Shown piece by piece: positions 17,938 to 26,864 of a DNA stretch of 64,000 nt (its first letter is position 1; each line of letters starts with the position of its first letter). This stretch comes from Pseudarthrobacter chlorophenolicus A6. Its GTDB lineage: Bacteria; Actinomycetota; Actinomycetes; Actinomycetales; Micrococcaceae. Location: NCBI RefSeq assembly GCF_000022025.1, contig NC_011886.1, positions 3,575,209-3,639,208 on the forward strand, in the 5' to 3' direction. The notes under the pieces are model-generated. The model searched no databases and was not told the DNA's origin. It worked only from the letters and a program-made list of their open reading frames with translations. Position numbers and translations under genes: made by a program.

Positions 17938-19122
17938 TCAGGCCCTGGCGGTCTTGCCCGGCAGCGCCAGCTTGAAGATCTTGCCCCAGGTGGAGCCGAC
18001 CTGCTTCAGCAGCGGACCGGTGGTGTACTTCAGCCCGTAGCGCTGGCAGATCTCACGGACCTTGGGCGCAACCTCGGCATACCGGTTGGAGGGCAGGTCC
18101 GGGAAGAGGTGGTGCTCGATCTGGTGCGAGAGGTTACCGGTCATGATGTGCATGAATTTTGAGCCGGAGATGTTGGCGGAACCGATCATCTGGCGGATGT
18201 ACCAGTCGCCGCGGGTTTCGCCTTCCGCCATTTCCTCCGTGAAAGTGTCCGTTCCTTCAGGGAAGTGGCCGCAGAAGATCACTGCGTGGGCCCAGACGTT
18301 GCGCACGGCGTTGGCGGTCAGGGTTCCGTAGAGCGCCTGCTTTCCGGAACCGGTCAGCATGGCAACGGCGGGAGTAGCGGCGTAGTCCTTGGTGAACTGC
18401 GTGACCACCTTCTTGCCCAGGGCCTTGAGGTCCTTGAGCAGCGCTTCCTTGGACTTCTTGCCTTCCCTGAACTCCGTCAGTTCGAGGTCATAGATGGCGA
18501 TGCCCCACTCGAAGAGGGGCGCCAAAATGGCGTTGTACAGCGGGTTGCCAAGGTTCATCGGCTTCCACGGCTGCTGTTCGTCCATCCGCAGGAGGTTGTA
18601 TCCGACGTCGTTGTCCTTGCCCACCACGTTGGTCCAGCGGTGGTGCAGGTCGTTGTGGGTGTGCTGCCACGAGCGCGAGGGGGTGACAAAGTCCCACTCC
18701 CAGGTGGTGGAGTGGATGTCCGGGTCACGCATCCAGTCCCACTGGCCGTGCAGCACGTTGTGCCCGATCTCCATGTTTTCAAGGATCTTGGCCAGGCTCA
18801 GCAGGGTGGTGCCGGTGACCCAGGCAGCCTTGTTCTTGCCAACCAGCAGGGCAGCCCGGCCGGAGATTTCCAGGCCGCGCTGGACCTTGATCACCCGGCG
18901 AATGTAGGCGGCGTCTTCCGCGCCCCGCTTGGCCAGGACCTCGTCACGGATGGCGTCGAGCTCGCGGCCCAGCTCCGCCACCTGCTCGTCCGTCAGGTGG
19001 GCGGCCGCGGGCGGCCGTACGGTGGGGCTGCCGGACTCGGCAAGCTTGCCGGGGCGCGTCCTTGCGCTGCCGGCGTTCGCCCCTCCGGGGGAGGTGGCCT
19101 TGGTGGGTGAGATGACAGACAT
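17938..19122 (-). CDS. membrane fatty-acid (acyl-CoA/lipid) desaturase, DesA3-like
   Basis: The ~394-residue protein carries the three His boxes of di-iron membrane desaturases: HNVLH, HTHNDLHH and, near the end, HQIEHH. The start is the ATG at 19122, behind a CTGAGGAGC ribosome site. The arrangement matches mycobacterial DesA3, the delta-9 stearoyl desaturase. The upstream gene encodes a ferredoxin-type reductase, the same order as Rv3230c-desA3, so electrons should flow NAD(P)H to reductase to desaturase. Only 11 bp separate the two genes. The product introduces a double bond into membrane acyl chains; position and substrate form are inferred from the family. Confidence 0.92.
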   Translation of the reverse strand: MSVISPTKATSPGGANAGSARTRPGKLAESGSPTVRPPAAAHLTDEQVAELGRELDAIRDEVLAKRGAEDAAYIRRVIKVQRGLEISGRAALLVGKNKAAWVTGTTLLSLAKILENMEIGHNVLHGQWDWMRDPDIHSTTWEWDFVTPSRSWQHTHNDLHHRWTNVVGKDNDVGYNLLRMDEQQPWKPMNLGNPLYNAILAPLFEWGIAIYDLELTEFREGKKSKEALLKDLKALGKKVVTQFTKDYAATPAVAMLTGSGKQALYGTLTANAVRNVWAHAVIFCGHFPEGTDTFTEEMAEGETRGDWYIRQMIGSANISGSKFMHIMTGNLSHQIEHHLFPDLPSNRYAEVAPKVREICQRYGLKYTTGPLLKQVGSTWGKIFKLALPGKTARA

Positions 19123-19133
19123 TATTCTGCTCC

Positions 19134-20231
19134 TCAGAGTTCGAGGTTGACGGGTCCGGCGGCTGCCGAGACACACGTTTGGATCAGTTGGCCGGGATCG
19201 CCGTGGATTTCCCCGGTTCGGAGGTCACGCACCTGGCCGGCCAGGAGCGGAGTGAGGCAGCTGTGGCAGATGCCCATCCGGCAGCCGCTTGGCATCAGCA
19301 CCCCGGCGTCCTCTCCGACGTCCAGGATGGGGGTGTCGCCGTCGGCCTCCACCTCCCGGTCCGAGGCTTCGAAGGTGACCAGGCCGCCGTCGTGCCCCAC
19401 ACCCGCGGCAAAGGTGGTGTTGAACCTTTCGATCATGAGGTTGCCCGCGCTGCCGGCCACCGCAATGTCGGTGCCGGGCGCGGCTGTGGTGAGGGCGGCG
19501 CGGTTCCACAAGGCTTCGGCGTCATCCAGGAAGCTGTCCGGGCCGCAGGCGTAGGCGGCACGTTCCTTCCAGTCGGGGCAGATTTCATCCAGCTGGTTGG
19601 TGCTGGAAAAGTCCATCCGGCCCTGCTCACCGGTGAACCAGTGCGCCAGGCGGAAGTTGGGGAACTGGTCCGCAAGTTCGGCAAGTTCCTCGCGGAACAG
19701 GCTGTCGCCCGGCGTACGGGCGGAGTGGACGAGTACGACGTCGGCATCCGGGCGCCGCGGCACCAGCGTACGGATCATGGACATCACCGGAGTGATGCCG
19801 CTGCCGGCGGTGACCATCAGAAGCGGCCTGGGGTGCTCGGGCAGGACAAAATCGCCCTGCGGCGGGGCGAGGAACAGGACGTCACCGGGGCGCGTGGTCC
19901 GCACCAGCGTGCCGGACACTGCTCCGACATCCGTCACGGTAATGGCGGGGTCCTTGCCCGCGGCGGCACTGAGGGAATACGAGCGCCAGTGCCGGACACC
20001 GTCCAGCTCGACGCCGATGCGGGCCCACTGGCCGGCCAGGTGCGACTGCCAGCCACGTCCGGGGCGGAAGAAGATGGTGGCCGACTGGGCGGTCTCCTGG
20101 ACAACCCGGGTGACGACGCCACGAAGCTGCCGGGCGGAAAAGACCGGGTTGAAGAGGGCAAGGATGTCCTCGGGAGCCAAGGGCGTGGTGAGGACCGAAG
20201 CCGCTTGGGCCAGCTGTCGTAGCCTGATCAT
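19134..20231 (-). CDS. ferredoxin reductase, FAD/NAD(P)H plus C-terminal 2Fe-2S domain (desaturase partner)
   Basis: The ~365-residue protein has an FAD-binding barrel (HWRSYSLS, about residues 45-150), a nucleotide-binding domain (LMVTAGSGITPVMSM; CGPDSFLDDAEALW) and a plant-type 2Fe-2S domain. The latter's Cys ligands appear as SGCRMGICHSC and later TCVS. This Rv3230c-like layout feeds electrons to acyl desaturases. I chose the ATG at 20231 (MIRLRQLAQAASVL) because the protein family starts there. It is the first gene of a two-gene operon with the desaturase. Confidence 0.9.
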   Translation of the reverse strand: MIRLRQLAQAASVLTTPLAPEDILALFNPVFSARQLRGVVTRVVQETAQSATIFFRPGRGWQSHLAGQWARIGVELDGVRHWRSYSLSAAAGKDPAITVTDVGAVSGTLVRTTRPGDVLFLAPPQGDFVLPEHPRPLLMVTAGSGITPVMSMIRTLVPRRPDADVVLVHSARTPGDSLFREELAELADQFPNFRLAHWFTGEQGRMDFSSTNQLDEICPDWKERAAYACGPDSFLDDAEALWNRAALTTAAPGTDIAVAGSAGNLMIERFNTTFAAGVGHDGGLVTFEASDREVEADGDTPILDVGEDAGVLMPSGCRMGICHSCLTPLLAGQVRDLRTGEIHGDPGQLIQTCVSAAAGPVNLEL

Positions 20232-20372
20232 GCAGTCAAGCCTAGGGCGGCGCGAGCCATATTTCTCTCTATCCGTCATATGACCGTCCTGCAGTCATGC
20301 TGGTTGGGGCGCTAAGCCCCCAAGCCGCACCTTAAGAGTAACGGCTGGGTCACGGAAATGGTTCCCGGCCGG

Positions 20373-21407
20373 TCACCGGTTGGACGGAATCCAGCCAAGG
20401 GACGGCGCGATGTGGCGTGCCAAGTGCCCCAGGAGTTTCGCGTTGAACTCGACTCCCAGTTGGTTAGGAACTGTCAGGAGCAGGGTGTCAGCGGCCTGGA
20501 CAGCGGAATCCGCAGCCAGTTCCTCCGCCAGCCGGTCAGGCTCGCCCACGTAGCTCTTTCCGAACCGCGCCGTGAACCCGTCAATGATGCCCACCTGGTC
20601 CCGGCCGTCGCGGAGCGCGCTGCCGGCGAAGTAGCGGCGGTCCTCGTCGTCCACGATGGGCAGCACGCTGCGGCTGACCGAGATCCTCGGCTCATGGGAG
20701 TGGCCCGCCGCCTGCCAGGTATCCCGGAACAGCTGGATCTGTTCCGCCTGGAGTTCATGGAAGGGCACGCCGGTGTCCTCGGTAAGCAGGGTGGAGCTCA
20801 TCAGGTTCATTCCGAGCTCCGCCGCCCAGACGGCCGTTTTGCGGGTGCCGGCTCCCCACCAGATCCGCTCCGCCAGGCCCGGCGACTGCGGTTGCACGGG
20901 GAGGAGTCCGGTGGCGGCACCGGCATACCGGGGGTCGGCTTCAGCCACTCCTGCCCCGGTGATCGCCTTGCGGAACACCTCGGTGTGGCGGCGTGCCATG
21001 TCGGCGTCCGTTTCACCGTCCAGGGGCACGTAGCCAAAAGCTGACGCGCCCTGCCGGGCCGGCTCGGGTGAACCGCGGCTGATGCCGAGCTGGAGCCTCC
21101 CTCCGCTGATCAGGTCAGTGGCTGCAGCTTCCTCCGCCATGTAGAGCGGGTTCTCGTATCGCATGTCAATGACGCCGGTACCGATTTCGATCCGGTGGGT
21201 GCGTGCTGCGATAGCCGCTAGGAGCGGAAACGGCGAAGCCTGCTGGCGGGCGAAGTGGTGTACCCGGAAAAAGGCGCCGTCCACACCGAGTTCCTCGGCC
21301 GCCACCGCCAACTCAATGCCCTGCACCAGTGCCTCGCCCGCGGTCCTGGTACGGGAGCCCTGTCCGGGTCCCCAGTGGCCGAATGAAAGGAATCCTATGC
21401 GCTCCAT
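20373..21407 (-). CDS. LLM-class flavin-dependent oxidoreductase (luciferase-like monooxygenase)
   Basis: The 344-residue protein has the bacterial luciferase-like barrel: [10 protein letters not shown] at the start, [35 protein letters not shown] and [14 protein letters not shown]. Such enzymes use reduced FMN or F420 to oxygenate or reduce small molecules, but the substrate cannot be read from sequence. It is divergent from the YnfA-type gene, 71 bp away, with no evident operon partner. Confidence 0.88.
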   Translation of the reverse strand: MERIGFLSFGHWGPGQGSRTRTAGEALVQGIELAVAAEELGVDGAFFRVHHFARQQASPFPLLAAIAARTHRIEIGTGVIDMRYENPLYMAEEAAATDLISGGRLQLGISRGSPEPARQGASAFGYVPLDGETDADMARRHTEVFRKAITGAGVAEADPRYAGAATGLLPVQPQSPGLAERIWWGAGTRKTAVWAAELGMNLMSSTLLTEDTGVPFHELQAEQIQLFRDTWQAAGHSHEPRISVSRSVLPIVDDEDRRYFAGSALRDGRDQVGIIDGFTARFGKSYVGEPDRLAEELAADSAVQAADTLLLTVPNQLGVEFNAKLLGHLARHIAPSLGWIPSNR

Positions 21408-21478
21408 ACCTGCCCCAACCTCCGGCTGCCCGGTGGCATTCCCGCGTTGCCGGCGTTCCCGGCTGGCATGATGGCCGG

Positions 21479-21838
21479 GTGGGTATCCCGGAAGAAACTG
21501 ACAGTGTCCTCAAAACCATCGTGCTGTTCGGGCTGGCCGCCGTGGCAGAAATCGGCGGGGCGTGGCTGGTGTGGCAGGCAGTCAGGGAAGGCAAGGACTG
21601 GTGGTGGGCCGGACTTGGCGTGATTGCACTGGGCGCCTACGGATTCGTGGCCACCCTCCAGCCGGACGCCCACTTCGGCCGGATCCTGGCGGCCTACGGC
21701 GGGGTGTTCGTTGCCGGATCCCTGGCCTGGGGAGTGATTTTCGACGGTTTCCGGCCCGACCGGTGGGACGTGGCTGGCTCGGTCATCTGCCTGCTGGGGG
21801 TGGCAGTGATCATGTTTGCCCCGCGAAGCGCAGGCTAG
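21479..21838 (+). CDS. YnfA-family inner-membrane protein
   Basis: The ~119-residue protein starts at a GTG (21479) and has four hydrophobic helices: [58 protein letters not shown] and [30 protein letters not shown] and [13 protein letters not shown] are typical of UPF0060/YnfA, distant relatives of small multidrug resistance exporters. Function is unproven. It sits 36 bp before lhgO on the same strand. Confidence 0.88.
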   Translation: MGIPEETDSVLKTIVLFGLAAVAEIGGAWLVWQAVREGKDWWWAGLGVIALGAYGFVATLQPDAHFGRILAAYGGVFVAGSLAWGVIFDGFRPDRWDVAGSVICLLGVAVIMFAPRSAG

Positions 21839-21874
21839 CAGCAGTATTTACGGCCATGGGGCAGAATTTCCCCT

Positions 21875-23077
21875 GTGGAGCACGTGGACTACTGCATCAT
21901 CGGCGGCGGCATTGTTGGCCTGGCAACCGCGTACCAGCTGCTGCGCAGGGAACCTGATGCGTCCCTGGTCCTGCTGGAAGCGGCGGATACCTTGGCCGCG
22001 CATCAGACCGGGCACAACAGCGGCGTCATCCATTCGGGAATCTACTACGCCCCCGGCAGCCTGAAGGCCAGGTTCAGCAAAGCCGGCGCCCGGCAGACCA
22101 AGGAGTTCTGCCAGGAGCACGGCATCCCCTACCGAGAGCCCGGGAAGCTGCTGGTGGCCACCACCCTGCTGGAACTGGAGCGGCTGGCGCAGCTCGAGGA
22201 ACGGGCAGCGGTCCACGAACTGGACTATGAACGGCTGGACCGTCGGGAACTCCTCCAGCGCGAGCCCAATGTCACAGGGCTCGGTGCCCTGTTCATTCCC
22301 AGCACCGGCATCGTGGACTACCCCGCGGTGGCGCGGATGCTGGCGCAGCTGGTGGAACGGGAGGGAGGCCAGGTGTGTACCGGGGCCCGCGTCACCGCCA
22401 TTTCCGAGCACACGGACCGGGTGGACGTCCGCACTGAGACCGGGGCGTACTCGTGCCGGCAGCTTGTGGCCTGCGCCGGGCTGCAGTCGGACCGTCTCGC
22501 AGAGGCGGCGGGGGTGGACATCGACGTACAGATCATCCCCTTCCGCGGAGAGTACTTTGAGCTTCCTGCCGGGAAGTCCGGCTACGTGCGGCATCTCATT
22601 TACCCCGTCCCCGATCCTGCCCTGCCGTTCCTCGGGGTCCACCTCACCCCCACGGTGCAGGGGACCATCACCGTGGGTCCCAACGCTGTGCTGGGAATGG
22701 CCCGGGAGGGCTACCCCAAGTTCTCGGTGGATTTCCGCGATGTGGCCCGCTACGCGAAGTTCCCAGGGCTGTGGCACGTGGCCCGCGCCAACGCCCTGAC
22801 TGCTGCCCGGGAGGTCCGCAATTCCCTGTTCAAGGGCAGCTACCTGCAGGAATGCCGGAAGTACGCCCCGGGGCTGGCCAAGGCAGACCTGCTGCCGTAC
22901 GAGGCGGGAATCAGGGCGCAGGCGGTACGCCGGGACGGCACGCTCATTCACGATTTCCTGCTTGCCGAGACCGACAGGATGATCCACGTCCTGAACGCCC
23001 CGTCCCCGGCAGCGACGGCGGCCCTGCCCATCGGCGAGCACCTCGCGTCGCGGGCGGCGCTGCGGAGATCCGCGTAG
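21875..23077 (+). CDS. lhgO: L-2-hydroxyglutarate oxidase
   Basis: The 400-residue FAD enzyme begins MEHVDYCIIGGGIVGLATAY, a GxGxxG dinucleotide motif. HQTGHNSGVIHSGIYY and the C-terminal FLLAETDRMIHVLNAPSPAA are characteristic of LhgO. It oxidises L-2-hydroxyglutarate to 2-oxoglutarate and delivers electrons to the respiratory chain. The GTG start is just ahead of the FAD motif. Paralogous DAAO-fold oxidases are the alternative, but the GHNSGVIHSG motif favours LhgO. Confidence 0.92.
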   Translation: MEHVDYCIIGGGIVGLATAYQLLRREPDASLVLLEAADTLAAHQTGHNSGVIHSGIYYAPGSLKARFSKAGARQTKEFCQEHGIPYREPGKLLVATTLLELERLAQLEERAAVHELDYERLDRRELLQREPNVTGLGALFIPSTGIVDYPAVARMLAQLVEREGGQVCTGARVTAISEHTDRVDVRTETGAYSCRQLVACAGLQSDRLAEAAGVDIDVQIIPFRGEYFELPAGKSGYVRHLIYPVPDPALPFLGVHLTPTVQGTITVGPNAVLGMAREGYPKFSVDFRDVARYAKFPGLWHVARANALTAAREVRNSLFKGSYLQECRKYAPGLAKADLLPYEAGIRAQAVRRDGTLIHDFLLAETDRMIHVLNAPSPAATAALPIGEHLASRAALRRSA

Positions 23078-23126
23078 GGACCCAGCGCGGGCCGGGCGCG
23101 GACAGCGGCGCGGCTAAACTGGCACC

Positions 23127-23531
23127 GTGACCAACCGCCAGCAAGCGCCCGGAGACGGCGCACCGCCGTCGCGCGGCAGGATCGCCGAACGGCTGCTCCC
23201 CGGCGGCGAGGAACCGGACCCGAGGTTCACCCTCGCCAACGAACGGACGTTCCTCGCCTGGATCCGGACCTCCCTGGCCCTGCTGGCCGGCGGCATCGCC
23301 ATCGAGGCGTTCACCTCGGACCTGTTCCTGGAACCTGTCCGCAAGGGCCTGGCCATCGTGCTGCTCCTGCTGGGCATGCTGCTTAGCGCCGGGGCCGCGC
23401 TGAGGTGGCTCCGCGTGGAACGCAGCATGCGGCACAAGGCGCCACTCCCCCTGCCGCTCATTGTGCCCCTGCTGGCAGGGGCAGGCGCGGTGGCGGCCGC
23501 CGTCGTCCTCGTTTTTGTCCTCTGGCGCTGA
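23127..23531 (+). CDS. DUF202 (YidH-like) membrane protein
   Basis: The 134-residue protein starts at a GTG and has NERTFLAWIRTSLALLAGGI, the DUF202 signature, then helices AIVLLLLGMLLSAGAAL and IVPLLAGAGAVAAAVVLVFV. It is a small inner-membrane protein of unknown function. A second DUF202 gene starts 5 bp later, so they are a tandem pair in one operon and probably form a heteromer. Confidence 0.88.
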   Translation: MTNRQQAPGDGAPPSRGRIAERLLPGGEEPDPRFTLANERTFLAWIRTSLALLAGGIAIEAFTSDLFLEPVRKGLAIVLLLLGMLLSAGAALRWLRVERSMRHKAPLPLPLIVPLLAGAGAVAAAVVLVFVLWR

Positions 23532-23536
23532 CTCCG

Positions 23537-23875
23537 GTGGCACCGTCCGTTCCAGCTGGAGACACCCACGGTGATCCCGGCCTACAGCCGGAACGCACCT
23601 CGCTGGCCTGGGGCCGGACCATGCTGGCCCTGGTGACGGCTAGCGCGCTTTTCCTGCGTTGGCTGCCGCACCACGGGCTTCCCATCCTGCTGCTGTTCGC
23701 AGTCTCCGCCGGAGCTGCCCTGGCCATCTACCTCACGCAGCGCAGGCGGTACGGCGCCAGGTCGCACGGCGTCGCCCGGGAACACGTGGACGCCGACATT
23801 ACGGCGGTGCTCTGGACGGCTTTCACGGGCATCGCTTTGGGAGCCCTGGGGATCGGCGTGGTGCTCGCCGGGTAG
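23537..23875 (+). CDS. second DUF202-type membrane protein
   Basis: From the GTG at 23537 the 112-residue protein reads VAPSVPAGDTHGDPGLQPER and then TSLAWGRTMLALVTASALFL, the DUF202 signature in a variant form. Two further helices follow (LPILLLFAVSAGAALAIYL; AFTGIALGALGIGVVLAG). It follows the first DUF202 gene by 5 bp. No catalytic residues are evident. Confidence 0.82.
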   Translation: MAPSVPAGDTHGDPGLQPERTSLAWGRTMLALVTASALFLRWLPHHGLPILLLFAVSAGAALAIYLTQRRRYGARSHGVAREHVDADITAVLWTAFTGIALGALGIGVVLAG

Positions 23876-23887
23876 CGCCCGGGAAGG

Positions 23888-24286
23888 CTAGAACATGGGC
23901 AGGACGAAACCTGCCAGCAGCGCCACGGAGCCAATGGCCGTCAGGACACGCCCCAGCGCCGAGGCTGTTTTCGCCGCTTCCTCGGGCGTAGTGATCTGCC
24001 ATTGCGTCGGGCGCTTGGGATGGTAGTAAATAGGCAGGGTCTCGCCCACCGCCAGGTCCCTGATGTCATGGGGCGACATGGGGGCGTTGTGCACCTGGTG
24101 CTTGCGGTCAAGCCACCTGAAGCCCACGCCGGTTTGGTCCGAGTAGACCACGGCCTCGGCCATGTCCCAGGGGTGCACGAAGCGGCGCTGGAAGCCCACA
24201 TAGAAGAGCAACAGCAAGCCAACGGGCAGGCACATCCACGTCAGCATTTCCAGGATCGGACCTGCCATATCGAGCACATCGGGCAT
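23888..24286 (-). CDS. small membrane protein, DUF3592-like topology
   Basis: The 132-residue protein has an N-terminal helix (MLTWMCLPVGLLLLFYVGF), a central soluble part with DLAVGETLPIYYHPKRPTQW, and a C-terminal helix (VLTAIGSVALLAGFVLPMF). The VGETLPIYYHP stretch resembles the VGdxV-VyYdP motif of DUF3592 proteins. Function is unknown. It is convergent with the DUF202 pair and divergent from the DUF2630 gene. Confidence 0.7.
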   Translation of the reverse strand: MPDVLDMAGPILEMLTWMCLPVGLLLLFYVGFQRRFVHPWDMAEAVVYSDQTGVGFRWLDRKHQVHNAPMSPHDIRDLAVGETLPIYYHPKRPTQWQITTPEEAAKTASALGRVLTAIGSVALLAGFVLPMF

Positions 24287-24370
24287 GACTTTGATGGTAC
24301 CGCCCGGGGGCTGGTGGCATCAGCACGGACTACGTACGCTGGGGAGACCGGCCCGGACGAAGGGGAAACC

Positions 24371-24607
24371 ATGAACGACGAAGACATCCTGACGCGCATT
24401 CAGGCCCTCGTGGACGAGGAGCATTCACTTCGGGAGGGGCCCGGGGAGGGCCAGGCGCCGGACCACGCCAGGCTCCGGCAGGTGGAGATCCGCCTGGACC
24501 AGTGCTGGGACCTGCTGCGGCAGCGCCGTGCGAAAAAAGATTCCGGCGAGAATCCCGACGACGCCGAGACGCGCCCCGTCAGCGAGGTGGAGGGCTACAA
24601 GCAGTAG
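24371..24607 (+). CDS. DUF2630 family protein
   Basis: The 78-residue protein opens MNDEDILTRIQALVDEEHSL, which with VEIRLDQCWDLLRQRRA is the DUF2630 pattern: two predicted helices that could form a coiled coil. The end is a charged, disordered tail. A GGGGAAACC ribosome site precedes the ATG. The family is common in actinobacteria and has no known function. Confidence 0.85.
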   Translation: MNDEDILTRIQALVDEEHSLREGPGEGQAPDHARLRQVEIRLDQCWDLLRQRRAKKDSGENPDDAETRPVSEVEGYKQ

Positions 24608-24630
24608 CCCCCCACCCGCCGGCCGCCGGC

Positions 24631-25317
24631 CTAGCCAATTGGCTCGGGCATTTGCTCCACCACGTAGCTGGCTTCCACTGACAGTCCTGTGACCGGATCG
24701 GCCATTTCGACCTTCCAACTACGGGCGAACTGGTTGACCCCGCCGTTCATTGCCACCGTTCCGGAGATCAGGACTGTCCCTGGTGCATTGAGTCCACGCT
24801 CGGAGAGAACTTCGAGCCAGTAGTCCGGCGTCAGCAGCGCTTCCAGTGAGCTGTCCTGGATAAGCGTTCCAGGAGTTTCGCCGTCCCCCACCCACCCCTT
24901 GAGCGTGATCTGATCCAAGTGGTCACGGACATTTTGGAGCCACCAGGCCTTCCGGCCCAGAACATCCGGGCTGGCGTTCTTGCTCCATGCCACCCCGTGG
25001 ACTTCAAGCTCCCGGTCCGTATGGTCGCACGCTACCGTCAGAAGTACTCCTTCATCGGTAATAACCAGGGCCCATTCCGCTTCCCCTGAGGTACGGGCGT
25101 GCTGGACGCGGACTTCCCTCACCTGCTGGGCAAGGTAAGGGGAAACCGGGTATAGAGCCGGGGTGGTAGCCGGGCCTGGCACGCCCAGTTCTGCAAGTTC
25201 CGCGATGTGCGCCTGGACTTCGTCCTGCTCGCGCCCGGCGTATCCAGCGTTCAACAGATGATTTACCTGCACATTCTTCGTGCTGCCGTCGGGGAGTTCA
25301 AAGCTAAGAACCGTCAT
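24631..25317 (-). CDS. DUF2848 family protein, fumarylacetoacetate-hydrolase-like
   Basis: The 228-residue protein begins with a ubiquitin-like strand pair (MTVLSFELPDGSTKNVQVNH) and contains ALYPVSPYL, NASPDVLGRKAW and LISGTVAMNGGVN, which I recognise as DUF2848. The family resembles fumarylacetoacetate hydrolase-type proteins; SPDVLG and LISGT sit where that fold places its metal and substrate loops. It is divergent from an MFS carrier, and the promoter region between them has two palindromes, so both are probably controlled by the GntR regulator at 26865-27521. The reaction is unknown; hydrolysis of an organic acid or amide intermediate is plausible. Confidence 0.75.
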   Translation of the reverse strand: MTVLSFELPDGSTKNVQVNHLLNAGYAGREQDEVQAHIAELAELGVPGPATTPALYPVSPYLAQQVREVRVQHARTSGEAEWALVITDEGVLLTVACDHTDRELEVHGVAWSKNASPDVLGRKAWWLQNVRDHLDQITLKGWVGDGETPGTLIQDSSLEALLTPDYWLEVLSERGLNAPGTVLISGTVAMNGGVNQFARSWKVEMADPVTGLSVEASYVVEQMPEPIG

Positions 25318-25382
25318 GGTGGGTCCGTCCTTCTCGTAGTGCAGGGAAAAAAATTAACAAACCGGAAACCGTAAAGGCTCGC

Positions 25383-25417
25383 GGATGTACATCCAGTATG
25401 CGTAATGTATACATTAC
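25383..25417. promoter_or_regulatory. two palindromic operators between DUF2848 and MFS genes
   Basis: GTAATGTATACATTAC (25402-25417) is a perfect 16-bp palindrome, and GGATGTACATCC (25383-25394) is a perfect 12-bp palindrome just beside it. The core ATGTATACA recurs at the GntR/nitrilase promoter around 27528-27536. That is the expected arrangement for an FCD-type GntR regulator controlling both divergent promoters. The DUF2848 start is at 25317 and the carrier start at 25462. Confidence 0.75.
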
Positions 25418-25461
25418 ATGCCAGCGTGACAGGCGTCACCGTTGAAACCATGGAGGACACC

Positions 25462-26850
25462 GTGAGCAAACCCCAACCGGCCAAGGGCGCAACGTCGCAT
25501 CCGCCCCAGCCGATCCATCCCAAAGGCTTGTACAAGGCCTTTGCAGCGAGTCTGACCGGCACGGCACTGGAGTGGTACGACTTCGCCGTCTACTCGGCCG
25601 CGGCCGCCGTCGTCTTTCCGATCGTCTTCTTCCCCGCGTCCGACCCGCTGACGGGCACCATCCTGGCCTTCTCCACCTACGCGGTGGGCTACGTTTCCCG
25701 GCCCGTCGGCGGGATCATCTTCGGCCGCCTTGGCGACCGCATCGGACGCAAGAAAGTACTCGTGATCACGCTGATGATCATCGGAGTTGCTACTGTCCTG
25801 ATCGGAGTCCTCCCCAGCTACGGGAGCATTGGCGTAGCGGCGCCCATAATCCTGGTCCTGCTCCGGTTTGCCCAGGGCGTGGGCGTAGGCGGCGAATGGG
25901 GTGGCGCCGTCCTGCTCTCCAGCGAGTACGGAGATCCACGCCGGCGCGGCTTCTGGGCGTCAGCCGCCCAAGTGGGTCCCCCTGCGGGCAACCTGCTGGC
26001 CAACGGCGCCTTGGCGGTACTTACCCTTGCACTGACCGAGGAGCAGTTCCTGAGCTTTGGCTGGCGTCTTGCCTTCCTCGTATCCGCCCTGTTGGTCGGC
26101 TTTGGCCTCTGGATCAGGCTCAAGCTCGAGGACACCCCAATCTTCAAAGCCATCGAGGCGCACGGTGAGCAGCCGCAGGCCCCCATCCGGGAAGTCTTCA
26201 GCCAGGAACTGCGCCCGCTGATCGCCGCCATACTTTGCCGCGTTGGTCCGGACGTGCTGTACGCGCTCTTTACGGTTTTCACCCTCACCTACGGCATCCA
26301 GGCCCTCGGCTATGAACGTAACCAGGTGCTCACCGCCGTGCTGATCGGCTCCGCATTCCAGCTCTTCCTCATCCCTTTTGCGGGCGCTGTTTCCGACCGC
26401 TTCAATCGCCGTGCTGTCTACGGGGTGGGCGCAGTTGTGGGCGCCGTGTGGACATTCGTCTTCTTTGGCATCCTGGGTGGCGACAACCAGCCCATGCTGA
26501 TTATTGGCATCGTCCTGGGCCTCGCCGCGCACTCCTTCATGTACGGACCGCAGGCAGCCTTCATTGTTGAACAGTTCTCTCCGCGGCTCCGTTCGACGGG
26601 CAGTTCCCTCGCCTACACTTTCGCCGGCGTTATTGGCGGCGCGATTGCGCCACTGCTGTTCACAGTGCTCTTGGCCCAGTTCAACAGCTGGGTGCCGGTG
26701 GCCATCTACGTTGGAGTGGCTGCTGCCGTTACCGTCCTGGGGCTTGCCCTTGGGCGCGACAACAACACCGTCGAAGACCAGGATTACCGGCTGCTGATGG
26801 AATCCTCGCCCCGCGAGGGCAGCGGAGCTGGCGTCGGCGGAGCACGCTAG
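25462..26850 (+). CDS. MFS metabolite:H+ symporter (MHS family)
   Basis: The ~462-residue carrier has twelve hydrophobic helices and the MHS hallmarks: LTGTALEWYDFAVYSAAAAV in helix 1 and GRLGDRIGRKKVLVITL, the MFS loop 2-3 motif. GVGVGGEWGGAVLLSSEYG and SAAQVGPPAGNLLANG follow. Relatives import shikimate, proline/betaine, citrate or dicarboxylates. I prefer the GTG at 25462 because GGAGG lies 5 nt before it; an in-frame ATG at 25450 lacks such a site. The surrounding hydrolase genes suggest uptake of a carboxylate or amide compound that they then break down. Confidence 0.9.
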   Translation: MSKPQPAKGATSHPPQPIHPKGLYKAFAASLTGTALEWYDFAVYSAAAAVVFPIVFFPASDPLTGTILAFSTYAVGYVSRPVGGIIFGRLGDRIGRKKVLVITLMIIGVATVLIGVLPSYGSIGVAAPIILVLLRFAQGVGVGGEWGGAVLLSSEYGDPRRRGFWASAAQVGPPAGNLLANGALAVLTLALTEEQFLSFGWRLAFLVSALLVGFGLWIRLKLEDTPIFKAIEAHGEQPQAPIREVFSQELRPLIAAILCRVGPDVLYALFTVFTLTYGIQALGYERNQVLTAVLIGSAFQLFLIPFAGAVSDRFNRRAVYGVGAVVGAVWTFVFFGILGGDNQPMLIIGIVLGLAAHSFMYGPQAAFIVEQFSPRLRSTGSSLAYTFAGVIGGAIAPLLFTVLLAQFNSWVPVAIYVGVAAAVTVLGLALGRDNNTVEDQDYRLLMESSPREGSGAGVGGAR

Positions 26851-26864
26851 GTACTTCCGAAGTG

